A program made the translations under genes and the position numbers. Shown here piece by piece: positions 1 through 8,131 of a stretch of DNA of 34,364 nucleotides. The DNA lies in the NCBI GenBank assembly GCA_024278135.1, contig JAJRTU010000179.1, positions 1 through 34,364 on the forward strand, given 5' to 3'. Below the pieces are notes generated by a model. It had not been told where the DNA came from and searched no databases. It saw nothing but the letters and a program-made list of their open reading frames with translations. Numbering within the stretch: the first letter of the stretch is position 1; the number at the start of each line of letters is the position of its first letter. Origin of the DNA: Gammaproteobacteria bacterium. Lineage in GTDB: Bacteria > Pseudomonadota > Gammaproteobacteria > Eutrophobiales > Eutrophobiaceae.

Positions 1-585
1 CATGGCGGAGTCCGGCAGGCCGCCAAGCAGGCTTTGATCTTCAATATGCTTTTGCCAGTTTTGCGTGGCATCGAGCAGATTTTCCTCAAATTTGGTTTGT
101 AATTGCGACAGTTGCTGGCGGATGGTCTTATATTTATTACGCTTATGCTCATCCAGCCCGATACCGGACAAACGAAAGTCCCGCAGCTCGTTTTCAATGG
201 TTTTTTGCTGGGCGGGGTGCAGGGTTGAAAATTCTTCACTTTCCTGTATTTGCCTGCAGGCGCGATAAAGTCCCTCATGCTGGCCCATTTCCGTGCTGTA
301 TTCAGTCAATTTCGGCAAGCAGGCGTTGTAGGCCTCGCGTAATTCGTCACTGTCAGCGACCGAGTGCAGATGATTTACCGGGGACCAGGTTCGACTGAGC
401 AGATCCGCCCGGTCTGCCAATGGCCGTATCAGGTTATCCCAGGTATAGCGGGTATGCGCGGCTAAGAGGCTCTGCAAGCTCTCTCGATTGCCCTGCAGGA
501 TCGTATCCAGGGCCGGTTCGATATGTTTGGCCTCAATTGTGTCAAAGGCGGGCAAGGCGCCCAGGTTCAGTAATGGATTATTCAT
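1..585 (-). CDS. prlC: Oligopeptidase A (M3 metallopeptidase), N-terminal part, cut by window edge
   Basis: The reading frame starts at the ATG complementary to 583-585 (MNNPLLNLGALPAFDTI...) and stays open for 195 codons to the first base of the window, so only the N-terminal part is present. The sequence has the features of the M3 family N-terminal helical region: the opening PLL...LPxFDxIxxxHIxPAL pattern, then NxLHSVxDSxELREAY, and FRLSGIGL near residue 140. Known members degrade cytoplasmic oligopeptides, including cleaved signal peptides, using an HExxH zinc site. That site lies in the C-terminal half and is outside this window. The gene is divergent from the porin gene at 802. The family call is firm; the exact symbol is by similarity to E. 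coli PrlC. Confidence 0.88.
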   Translation of the reverse strand, partial: MNNPLLNLGALPAFDTIEAKHIEPALDTILQGNRESLQSLLAAHTRYTWDNLIRPLADRADLLSRTWSPVNHLHSVADSDELREAYNACLPKLTEYSTEMGQHEGLYRACRQIQESEEFSTLHPAQQKTIENELRDFRLSGIGLDEHKRNKYKTIRQQLSQLQTKFEENLLDATQNWQKHIEDQSLLGGLPDSAM

Positions 586-716
586 GGGTCAGAAGTGTAT
601 CTGTGTCGGTATGGGTGCGGTCTGGCCGCTTCAGGGTTTGCATGATAATGAAAGCCGGTATTGTGTGCCAGCCAGGCGTGGATTAATTACCCGACTGGTT
701 TACTAAAATTGAATTG

Positions 717-745
717 TTGCAAAACTAAATGCGAATCATTATCAT
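717..745 (+). promoter_or_regulatory. Candidate sigma-70 promoter of the porin/FMN/PepSY unit
   Basis: TTGCAA at 717-722 is followed by a 17-base spacer and TATCAT at 740-745, a good -10 match. This is about 57 bases upstream of the porin start codon. The -10 element lies inside the Fur-like box, which would allow repression by occlusion. This is a pattern match only; no start site is known. Confidence 0.5.
725..743. promoter_or_regulatory. Fur box upstream of the porin gene
   Basis: The 19-base stretch ends in AATCATTATC, the exact right half of the classical Fur consensus, and the whole site matches at 14 of 19 positions. It overlaps the best -10 candidate. Together with the better site at 3522-3540 in front of the iron ABC genes, it suggests that both units respond to iron through Fur. 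Confidence 0.72.
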
Positions 746-801
746 TAAGCTTAAGAACATTTAGCCCTCAATACCCAAAAATTATCTTAAAGGAGCTGTT
801 T

Positions 802-2127
802 ATGTTGCCCGCATGCAGGAGTACGTTTGCAAAATCAGTGTTAACCGGTGCTTTCCTTGCACAATATCTTATGAATCCCGTTCTCGCGGCGACACCCAGC
901 GCAGAAGAGATGTGGCAGGTGATCCAGCAACAACAACAGGTCATCGATGATTTGAAAGCACGACTGGAGCAAACGGACGGCAAGCTGGCCAGGACGAATC
1001 AGAAGGTGGAAGAAACAACGGATGCGCTTGAGCTGACAGCGGATGCTGTAGAGGAGGTGACCCTGCGTTCCGATCAGGGTTTTGGCGATCGCACTTCATT
1101 AGGGGGTTATGGTTCACTGCATTACAACAATCTGAGCGACGATAATCAGGACATTGGGGGCGACGATGCTGTTGATCAAACGGACTTGCATCGTTTTGTG
1201 CTTTTTTTCGGGCATGAGTTTTCAGACAGTATTCGTTTTTTTTCCGAGCTGGAAGTTGAGCATGCGCTGGTCGGCGAAGGTGAAGCGGGTCAGGTGGAGG
1301 TGGAACAGGCCTGGATTGAACTGGATATCAATGACAGACATCGGCTTCGAGCCGGCATGGATACTGTGCCCATGGGTATTATCAATCCGACACATGAGCC
1401 CAATACCTTCTATGGCGTGGAACGCAACCGGGTCGAAGCAGAGATCATTCCCACCACCTGGCGGGTGGCCGGTATAGGTCTCAATGGTGAGCTGGCCCCC
1501 GGGTGGAACTACGACGCGGTTCTACACAGCGGCATGGTCGTACCCACTGTCGGCAGTTCGGCCTTGCGCCCCCGCAGTGGTCGATTGAATGTGGCAAAGG
1601 CCGATAATCAGGATGTCGCCTTTACCGGCCGCATCCGCTACACCGGAATGCCGGGGCTTGAAGTGGGGCTGTCGGGTCAGTATCAGGCGGATGTCACCGG
1701 TACAAAAGATGCCATAGATATCAGTGCCACTTTACTGGAAGCGCATATTGACTGGCAACATTCCAGCGGTATCGGCTTGCGTGCGCTCTATGCCCGCTGG
1801 GATTTCGGCAATGATCCCTTGTTGGACCCTTCAAGTTTGAACGCGAGTACTCTGGATGGTTTCTATGTAGAGCCCGCCTATCGATTCACTTTGCCGGTAA
1901 AACGACTCGGCGAGCTGGGAGTTTTCGCCCGCTACAGTACCTGGGATGAACGTAATCAGATTAGTGCGGCGCACCGTTTTGAGAATTTCAGTAGAATCAC
2001 CCTGGGTTTTAACTGGTGGCCACACAGCAGGGTGGCATTCAAATTCGATGCACAGTTTGAACAGGCAGATGGTCCCGTGGATCGGGTGCTGGACGGTATA
2101 AACCTGGGTATCGGCTACCAGTTTTAG
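802..2127 (+). CDS. Outer-membrane porin with N-terminal periplasmic coiled coil (Porin O/P / DcaP-like)
   Basis: The start was chosen at the ATG preceded by AAAGGAG (789-795, spacing 6). The frame is open further upstream, but that part has no ribosome site and would bury the signal peptide. The 441-residue product has a signal peptide ending near LAATPS (about residue 30). A Gln/Glu-rich coiled-coil segment follows at about 34-88, then a long stretch of alternating beta strands with aromatic girdle residues, ending in GIGYQF with a terminal Phe typical of outer-membrane barrels. An N-terminal coiled coil plus barrel is known from DcaP-like trimeric porins. The substrate cannot be read from the sequence. 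The Fur box upstream and the iron importer downstream suggest an iron chelate, but this is inference. Confidence 0.78.
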   Translation: MLPACRSTFAKSVLTGAFLAQYLMNPVLAATPSAEEMWQVIQQQQQVIDDLKARLEQTDGKLARTNQKVEETTDALELTADAVEEVTLRSDQGFGDRTSLGGYGSLHYNNLSDDNQDIGGDDAVDQTDLHRFVLFFGHEFSDSIRFFSELEVEHALVGEGEAGQVEVEQAWIELDINDRHRLRAGMDTVPMGIINPTHEPNTFYGVERNRVEAEIIPTTWRVAGIGLNGELAPGWNYDAVLHSGMVVPTVGSSALRPRSGRLNVAKADNQDVAFTGRIRYTGMPGLEVGLSGQYQADVTGTKDAIDISATLLEAHIDWQHSSGIGLRALYARWDFGNDPLLDPSSLNASTLDGFYVEPAYRFTLPVKRLGELGVFARYSTWDERNQISAAHRFENFSRITLGFNWWPHSRVAFKFDAQFEQADGPVDRVLDGINLGIGYQF

Positions 2128-2199
2128 TGTCTGCACAGGTGAAGGGCAGCCGGGATTGATACGAAAGACGAGCCCGACTGCGCATATTCTATTGGTATT

Positions 2200-2748
2200 A
2201 TGAGAAAATTAATTGCGACACTGACGGGTTTAATTTTACTGCTTGGCCACACTACACCCTGGCTGCAGGCAAAAACGGTGTATCAGGAGCCGCAGGACTT
2301 TATCAACGAGGTGTTCACCGGTGCGGTGCCGGAGATAAAGCGTTTGTGGATTAAAAAGGATCTGAAACGCAAGATAAAAAATATACTTGGCCATGATCTC
2401 GGCCTGCTGCGCCTGCGATACTGGCAAGACCAACAGCGCACGGCCTGGATTCTGGAGGAAATCGGCAAGACCGAACCCATCACTCTCGGCTTTGTTGTGA
2501 ATAAAGGCATGATCGAACTGGCCCGCGTGCTTATCTTTCGGGAAAGCCGGGGCTGGGAAATACGCCACCCGTTTTTTATTGATCAATATAAAAATATCAC
2601 GCTGAAAGCGGATCTGGAGTTAAATCGACATATCGATGGCATCTCCGGTGCGACACTGTCCGTTTCGGCGGCGAACAGACTGGCCCGACTGGCCCTGTTA
2701 TTACATCAGTACAGTGATGCTGTGTCAGAGAATGGCGGCGTACAATGA
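2200..2748 (+). CDS. Secreted FMN-binding domain protein with covalent flavinylation motif
   Basis: This 182-residue protein has a signal peptide (hydrophobic to about residue 20, cleavage near LQAKT). An FMN-binding domain of the NqrC/RnfG type covers roughly 80-165. The motif DGISGAT at 146-152 matches the ApbE-type flavinylation pattern Dxx(S/T)GAT, so Thr152 is the predicted FMN attachment site. ApbE would be required and is not in this window. No other domain is obvious, so it probably works as a periplasmic flavin electron carrier. It lies 72 bases after the porin gene and overlaps the PepSY gene, so the two are probably co-translated. Its direct redox partner is inferred to be the PepSY protein. 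Confidence 0.8.
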   Translation: MRKLIATLTGLILLLGHTTPWLQAKTVYQEPQDFINEVFTGAVPEIKRLWIKKDLKRKIKNILGHDLGLLRLRYWQDQQRTAWILEEIGKTEPITLGFVVNKGMIELARVLIFRESRGWEIRHPFFIDQYKNITLKADLELNRHIDGISGATLSVSAANRLARLALLLHQYSDAVSENGGVQ

Positions 2749-3467
2749 TGGCCATCTGGTTTCATCGATGGCATCGCAGGCTGGGTATTGTCACGGCCTT
2801 GCTGGTCCTGCTGTTGTCCACCAGTGGTTTGTTCCTTAACCATACCGAGCAATTCAAGCTGGACCGGCGCTATATTCACAATGAATTATTGTTGAGCTGG
2901 TACAACATTCGTCCGCCCCAAAATCCGGTCAGCTTTCATCATGGACAGGACTGGGTGACGCGTATAGGTGATCGACTCTATTTTAATGACCAGGAACTGG
3001 AGCAGCGCAGCGAAGTGTTATGGGGGATTGCAGTACAACAGGAGATGATAGTGCTGGCCCTGAAGGACAAGCTTCTGCTGCTCAGTATGGACGGCAGGCA
3101 AATCGAGAAACTGGACGGCTACGATGGTGTGCCGGGTGGTATGACAGCCATTGGTGTGAATGAATATGATGAGCTGGTTATTCGCGCAGCCCATGGCGAC
3201 TACCTGGTTGATCTGAATGCCCTGGCCTGGCAGGACTACGATGAGATAGCGGCGCAGTGGTCGCAGCCGGGCGTATTGCCGACCGAGCTTGAGCAGGATC
3301 TGCTGTATTTATATCGTGGCAAGGGTCTGAGCCTGGAGCGTCTGCTGCTGGATCTGCACAGCGGGCGCTTACTGGGAAATGCCGGGGTGTACATCGTCGA
3401 TGTGGCGGCCCTGCTTTTCATTTTTCTGGCCCTGAGCGGCAGCTGGATGTGGTGGCGTCGGCGATAA
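2745..3467 (+). CDS. Small PepSY-associated transmembrane protein with two membrane helices
   Basis: This 240-residue protein starts with FHRWHRRLGI followed by a hydrophobic helix ending GLFLNH, the typical first helix of PepSY-associated membrane proteins. It ends with a second helix and WMWWRRR, the typical last helix. Between them lie about 170 periplasmic residues with repeated short strands (for example LLLLSMDGR and ELVIRAAHG). The start overlaps the preceding stop in ATGATG; the second ATG at 2748 is equally possible. Larger PepSY proteins carry four or so helices with heme-ligand histidines and pass electrons across the membrane. This one has only two helices, with His7, His10 and His33 near the first, so its ability to move electrons is uncertain. 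Confidence 0.72.
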   Translation: MMAIWFHRWHRRLGIVTALLVLLLSTSGLFLNHTEQFKLDRRYIHNELLLSWYNIRPPQNPVSFHHGQDWVTRIGDRLYFNDQELEQRSEVLWGIAVQQEMIVLALKDKLLLLSMDGRQIEKLDGYDGVPGGMTAIGVNEYDELVIRAAHGDYLVDLNALAWQDYDEIAAQWSQPGVLPTELEQDLLYLYRGKGLSLERLLLDLHSGRLLGNAGVYIVDVAALLFIFLALSGSWMWWRRR

Positions 3468-3521
3468 TTGATCTGGCGCAATAACTGCTGACGCAATTTG
3501 CGTAAAATATTGATGTTTTTT

Positions 3522-3540
3522 GAGAATAATTATCATTATC
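3522..3540. promoter_or_regulatory. Fur box upstream of the iron ABC transporter operon
   Basis: The sequence matches the classical 19-base Fur consensus at 16 of 19 positions, including the uninterrupted right part ATCATTATC, and the hexamer pattern continues to 3543. It lies 35-53 bases in front of the binding-protein start codon. I could not settle on one promoter: a TTGATG at 3510 and a TATCAT at 3531 are only 15 bases apart. Confidence 0.82.
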
Positions 3541-3574
3541 ATTAACTTAATAATTATAGAGTAAGAGGTAAAAT

Positions 3575-4582
3575 ATGAAGCGTTATTGGCTGGCAGTGTG
3601 TTTATTGCTGAGTTGTAATCTACTGGTTGCAGCGGAAGTAAATATTTATTCGGCGCGCAAAGAGGCTCTGATTAAGCCCCTGTTGGACAAGTATACCGAG
3701 CAGACCGGGGTTGAGATCAATCTTGTGACGGGCAAGGCCGATGCCTTAATCAAACGGCTGGAGCTGGAAGGTGTGAATTCTCCCGCCGATCTGCTGCTGA
3801 CAGTGGACGTGGGTCGGCTGTACCGGGCCAAAAAACTCAATCTGCTTGCTGCCGTGGATTCACCGCTGTTACGGGAAGCTGTACCGGCTATTTATCGCGA
3901 TCCTGAAGGATACTGGTTCGGGCTGTCCTTGCGTTCCAGAGTGATAGTTTATTCCAGACAGACGGTCTCGCCACAACAGCTTTCCACTTATGAGGCGCTG
4001 GCGGAACCGCGCTGGAAAAAGAAAATTTGTGTCCGCTCGTCCTCCAATATCTATAACCAGTCACTGGTAAGCGCCATGATTGCTCATCTGGGGGAAGATA
4101 AAACAGAGCAATGGGCAAAGGGACTGGTCGCGAATATGGCCCGTTCTCCCAAAGGTGGCGACAGGGACCAGATCAAAGCGGTGTCGGTGGGACAATGCAG
4201 CCTGGCCCTGGTGAATACCTATTATCTGGCAGGTATGCTGAATTCAAAAATAGATTCCGAGGTCACTGCTGCAAAAAAGGTGGCCCTGTTCTGGCCCAAT
4301 CAACAGGGTCGCGGGGCTCATGTCAATATCAGCGGGGCAGGCGTCACCCGTTCGTCAACGCGCAAACAGGAAGCAACTCGTTTACTCGAGTATCTGGTCG
4401 GCGAACAGGCGCAACACTGGTATGCCGAAGCCAATCATGAGTACCCGGTGCGGGCAGGCGTGCCTGTCAGTAAGACTCTGCAACAATGGGGCGAATTTAA
4501 ATCTGATCAATTGCCTCTGAGCAAGCTGGGCGAGCTGAATACCCGGGCAGTGCGTCTGATGGACAGGGCCGGCTGGAAGTAA
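3575..4582 (+). CDS. fbpA: Ferric iron ABC transporter, periplasmic binding protein (FbpA/FutA/IdiA type)
   Basis: The 335-residue product has a signal peptide ending at about residue 20 (LLVAAE), followed by VNIYSARKE, the usual N-terminus of class II ferric-iron binding proteins. A later NTYY at 214-217 supplies the pair of adjacent tyrosines that bind Fe(III) in this family. Length is normal. The family often has a His in the first motif (YSxRH); here the residues are Arg-Lys-Glu, so iron coordination may differ. AGAGG at 3563-3567 serves as ribosome site. The gene is first in a unit with the permease and ATPase genes and sits behind a good Fur box, which supports iron rather than another anion as substrate. 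Confidence 0.87.
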   Translation: MKRYWLAVCLLLSCNLLVAAEVNIYSARKEALIKPLLDKYTEQTGVEINLVTGKADALIKRLELEGVNSPADLLLTVDVGRLYRAKKLNLLAAVDSPLLREAVPAIYRDPEGYWFGLSLRSRVIVYSRQTVSPQQLSTYEALAEPRWKKKICVRSSSNIYNQSLVSAMIAHLGEDKTEQWAKGLVANMARSPKGGDRDQIKAVSVGQCSLALVNTYYLAGMLNSKIDSEVTAAKKVALFWPNQQGRGAHVNISGAGVTRSSTRKQEATRLLEYLVGEQAQHWYAEANHEYPVRAGVPVSKTLQQWGEFKSDQLPLSKLGELNTRAVRLMDRAGWK

Positions 4583-4612
4583 GCAACAGGGATAAAAAAT
4601 CAGATCCATAAA

Positions 4613-6331
4613 GTGAGCAGCCTCAGCGCAATATCGCCGGCCGGGTTTATGTCCGCCGCGATACATCGATCCGGGTTTCATCCCTGGTTGTTGGCTCTGG
4701 TGCTGGTGTCTGCCTTACTGGCCATCCCGGTGATATGCATTCTTGCCTCGGTGTTAATCAGCAGCGGTGATGTCTGGTCGCATTTGTTTGAAACGGTTCT
4801 CGCTTCCTATGTTCTGAATTCCCTGACGCTGGTTGTTGGTGTCGGCTTTCTGGTGCTGTCGTTGGGCATTATTCCCGCCTGGTTGATCACCATGTATCGT
4901 TTTCCCGGCAGCAAGCTGCTGGGCTGGGCGCTGTTACTGCCAATGGCGATCCCGGCTTACATCATCGCCTATACCTATACCGGCCTGCTGGATGTGGCCG
5001 GCCCCCTGCAAATGATCTTGCGTGACACCTTCGACTGGCAATACGGCGAATACTGGTTCCCGGAGGTGCGTTCACTGGGCGGTGCCATTGTCATGTTGTC
5101 TCTGGTCTTGTATCCCTATGTCTATCTGTTGTCGCGCGCTGCATTTATCGAGCAGTCCCTGTGTGTACTGGAGGTCTCACGTACTCTCGGCTGCGGTCCC
5201 TTTCGATCATTTCTCAAAGTGGCGATACCGCTGGCCCGCCCGGCCATTATAGCCGGTTTGTCTTTGGTCATGATGGAGACACTGGCTGACTATGGAACGG
5301 TCCAGTACTTCGGTGTGGCAACGTTTACCACCGGTATCTTTCGTACCTGGTTCGGTCTCGGCAGCAGCGTGGCCGCAGCGCAACTGGCGGCGGTGCTGCT
5401 GATGTTCATTATGTTGGCTGTATTGCTGGAAGCCTGGTCGCGACGGCAGGCGCGCTATCATCACACCAGCGGTCGTTACAGCAAACTGGTGCAAAGCCCC
5501 ATTCGTGGTTGGCCCATGCTGCTGGCCACCGTCGCCTGCCTGTTGCCGGTGGTGTTCGGCTTTATCATTCCTGCCGTACAGCTGCTGGTGTGGTCCCTGC
5601 AGACCTGGACAGATGTTGTGGACAGGGATTTTTTCACATTAATCAGGCATAGCGTTGAACTGGCGGGCATTGCCTCAGCCACGGCCCTGATACTTGCTCT
5701 TTTTATTGCATACGGCAAACGTCTTTTACCCAGCACTCTGACCCGTTTCACAGTCAGGTTCCTGGGCATGGGCTATGCGGTACCCGGTACGGTCATCGCT
5801 GTCGGCGTGTTGATTCCCTTTGCCTGGCTTGACAACAGTATTGACGCCTGGATGCGGGAACATCTGGATATCAGTACCGGGTTGTTACTCAGTGGCAGCC
5901 TTTTTGCTCTGGTCTTTGCCTATCTGGTTCGTTTTCTGCCGGTATCTCTGAACACCATTGATGCCGGTCTTGCCAAGATTCGGCCTTCGATGGATGAAGC
6001 CGGCCGCAGCATGGGTCTGGGTGCCGGCACCCTGTTGCGTAAGGTACATATACCCATGTTGAGAGGCAGTATCCTCACGGCGATGTTACTGGTGTTCGTG
6101 GATGTCCTGAAGGAACTGCCGGCCACCTTGATCCTCCGGCCTTTTAATTTCAATACATTGGCGATCCAGACTTATGAACTGGCCAACGAAGAACGACTGG
6201 CCGATGCGGCCAACCCGGCGCTGGCCATCGTGCTGGTCGGTATAATTCCGGTCATTATTCTCAGTCGGTCCATATCACGTTCACGGCCCGGTCATGACCA
6301 GGAACATAATCGAGACTTGTCACGTCCATGA
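4613..6331 (+). CDS. fbpB: Ferric iron ABC transporter, fused permease with two membrane domains
   Basis: The product has 572 residues and about 12 hydrophobic helices arranged as two homologous halves, as in FbpB/SfuB-type permeases. Each half has a cytoplasmic EAA loop that contacts the ATPase: EVSRTLGCG...VAIPLARP near residue 186, and EAGRSMGLG...VHIPMLRG near residue 461. The start is uncertain. GTG at 4613 gives 30 bases after the binding-protein stop; an ATG at 4649 would shorten the protein by 12 residues; neither has a strong ribosome site. The reading frame stops inside the open frame of the ATPase gene. Confidence 0.87.
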   Translation: MSSLSAISPAGFMSAAIHRSGFHPWLLALVLVSALLAIPVICILASVLISSGDVWSHLFETVLASYVLNSLTLVVGVGFLVLSLGIIPAWLITMYRFPGSKLLGWALLLPMAIPAYIIAYTYTGLLDVAGPLQMILRDTFDWQYGEYWFPEVRSLGGAIVMLSLVLYPYVYLLSRAAFIEQSLCVLEVSRTLGCGPFRSFLKVAIPLARPAIIAGLSLVMMETLADYGTVQYFGVATFTTGIFRTWFGLGSSVAAAQLAAVLLMFIMLAVLLEAWSRRQARYHHTSGRYSKLVQSPIRGWPMLLATVACLLPVVFGFIIPAVQLLVWSLQTWTDVVDRDFFTLIRHSVELAGIASATALILALFIAYGKRLLPSTLTRFTVRFLGMGYAVPGTVIAVGVLIPFAWLDNSIDAWMREHLDISTGLLLSGSLFALVFAYLVRFLPVSLNTIDAGLAKIRPSMDEAGRSMGLGAGTLLRKVHIPMLRGSILTAMLLVFVDVLKELPATLILRPFNFNTLAIQTYELANEERLADAANPALAIVLVGIIPVIILSRSISRSRPGHDQEHNRDLSRP

Positions 6332-6440
6332 GACCATGCTTCGCTCTACTGCATCCATGCCCGGACTCGTATCTGCTATGCTCATACTGCCAGGCCTGTG
6401 TGATTGTATGTCGTCTTCATCGTCGTTAATGGGAACCACC

Positions 6441-7553
6441 GTGAAACCAAAATCTGACTCAAACAATCCCGGCCTTGCCGCCTCCGGTCAACCTGCTGCC
6501 ACGCTTGAGTTGAAAAACGTTTCTGTCGCTATTGAAGATCGACCCATTATCGACGCCTTTTCATTTTCCCTGCAACAGGGGGAAATTGCCTGTTTACTGG
6601 GCCCAAGTGGCTGCGGCAAAACCACCTTGCTGAGAACGATCGCCGGTTTCGAACAACCCAGTGCGGGTGAGGTCTGGCTTGAATCCAGGCTGGTCAGTGC
6701 TCAGCACAGGCGGGTTCCGGTGGAAGATCGCAAAGTCGGTATGGTATTTCAGGACTATGCCCTGTTTCCCCATCTGAGCATACGCGATAATATCGCCTTC
6801 GGCCTGCAAGGTCTGAGTCACCTTGAGCAGCGTTCAAGAGTGGAAGAAGTCGCTGAATTGCTGGAAGTTGATGAAATCCTCAATGATTTCCCGCATCGGC
6901 TCTCTGGAGGGCAGCAGCAACGTGTCGCGCTGGCCAGGGCCATCGCCACGCGACCCCATATTTTATTGCTGGATGAACCGTTCGCCAGTCTGGATATAGA
7001 GCTGCGTGAACAGATCGCCAAGGAAATGCGCGTCATACTCAAGCGTGATGGCGTGACAGCTATTCTTGTCAGTCATAATCAGATGGAAGCCTTTGCCATG
7101 GCCGATACCATAGGCGTCATGCGTCATGGCGCTCTCTTGCAATGGGACAATGCTTTTACGATTTATCATCGGCCCGTTTGCAAGTACGTTGCCGACTTCA
7201 TTGGTGATGGTGTGTTTCTACCCGGCAGGGTGATCAACAGTACCAATGTGGAAACGGAGCTGGGGATTATTATGAGCGGACAATCCCATGGTTTCGGCCA
7301 CGGTGATGAGGTGACCGTACTTATCCGTCCGGACGACATCATCCACGACGACGGTAGTGAGATGCGTGCCAGAGTACTGGAGAAGGCTTTTCGAGGTGCT
7401 GAATTTCTCTATACCCTGGTGCTGCAAAGTGGCTCCCGGGTATTGAGCCTGATACCCAGCCATCATAATCATGCCATTGATGAATCCATCGGGATCAGAC
7501 TTGAAATCGAGCATTTGGTGGTATTCCCTTCCAGCTCGGAAAATGCCTGCTAG
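6441..7553 (+). CDS. fbpC: Ferric iron ABC transporter, ATP-binding protein
   Basis: The protein has all ABC ATPase signatures in order: Walker A GPSGCGKTT, Q-loop in VFQDYALFPH, signature LSGGQQQR, Walker B ILLLDEP, and switch His in VSHNQMEA. A C-terminal regulatory (TOBE-like) region of about 110 residues contains RPDDI. It energises the permease encoded just upstream. The start is uncertain: the frame is open from 6294, overlapping fbpB. The first 49 codons of that longer frame do not look like an ABC protein, so I used the GTG at 6441, which gives 370 residues, a normal length. ATG at 6429 is an alternative. Confidence 0.85.
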   Translation: MKPKSDSNNPGLAASGQPAATLELKNVSVAIEDRPIIDAFSFSLQQGEIACLLGPSGCGKTTLLRTIAGFEQPSAGEVWLESRLVSAQHRRVPVEDRKVGMVFQDYALFPHLSIRDNIAFGLQGLSHLEQRSRVEEVAELLEVDEILNDFPHRLSGGQQQRVALARAIATRPHILLLDEPFASLDIELREQIAKEMRVILKRDGVTAILVSHNQMEAFAMADTIGVMRHGALLQWDNAFTIYHRPVCKYVADFIGDGVFLPGRVINSTNVETELGIIMSGQSHGFGHGDEVTVLIRPDDIIHDDGSEMRARVLEKAFRGAEFLYTLVLQSGSRVLSLIPSHHNHAIDESIGIRLEIEHLVVFPSSSENAC

Positions 7554-7613
7554 AATCTAAAAGTACCCTGGTCGAACCAGAGCCTCTGACAAACCATTTC
7601 CTGGAGGATAGTG

Positions 7614-8003
7614 ATGGCAAATATTCCAGAAAATCTAAAGTATTGCTCGACTCATACCTGGGTTGAGATTCTCGAAGACGACAGTATCAGGATTGGTATC
7701 ACCGATTTTGCACAGCAGGAGCTGGGTGAGATAGTCTTTGTTGAATTACCGGAATTCCAACGTAGTTATACAGCGGGTGAGGAATGTGCTGTAATTGAGT
7801 CAGTTAAAACAGCGGCCGACATCTATTGTCCCGTTGGCGGTGACATTATCGACGTCAATCGTGATCTGGATGATTATCCCGCGATAGTCAATGCCGATCC
7901 CTATGGTGATGGCTGGTTGTGTCAGCTCAGGCCCGAGAATACCGTTGATATTGATGATCTGGTCGATGCGGAGGAGTATGCCGAACAAATCGAACAGGAA
8001 TAA
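7614..8003 (+). CDS. gcvH: Glycine cleavage system H protein (lipoyl carrier)
   Basis: The 129-residue protein carries the lipoyl domain of GcvH with lipoylation site Lys65 in IESVKTAADIYCP, and the later ...NADPYGDGWL typical of H proteins. The lipoyl arm shuttles the aminomethyl group between GcvP, GcvT and GcvL in the cytoplasm. GGAGGA at 7603-7608 fits the ATG at 7614 better than the in-frame GTG at 7611. The gene stands alone here: gcvT and gcvP are not beside it, and it lies 60 bases downstream of the iron ATPase gene. GcvH-like proteins can also serve as lipoyl relay or sulfur-oxidation carriers; the residues here look canonical. Confidence 0.93.
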   Translation: MANIPENLKYCSTHTWVEILEDDSIRIGITDFAQQELGEIVFVELPEFQRSYTAGEECAVIESVKTAADIYCPVGGDIIDVNRDLDDYPAIVNADPYGDGWLCQLRPENTVDIDDLVDAEEYAEQIEQE

Positions 8004-8131
8004 AAAGCGCAGAACAACATGAAAATATTGTCTTTGAGCGGAGATGAAATTCACACCGGCGGGACTGTAAATACGGACGCAAGCTTCTTGTTTCAACAGG
8101 GGTGATCGTCACCCTCACCGTTTATGCATTG

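Noticed and set aside
3491-3521. Hairpin ACGCA-ATT-TGCGT followed by a T run after the PepSY gene
   Set aside because: The stem is only five base pairs and the T run starts more than ten bases later, so it is not a convincing terminator.
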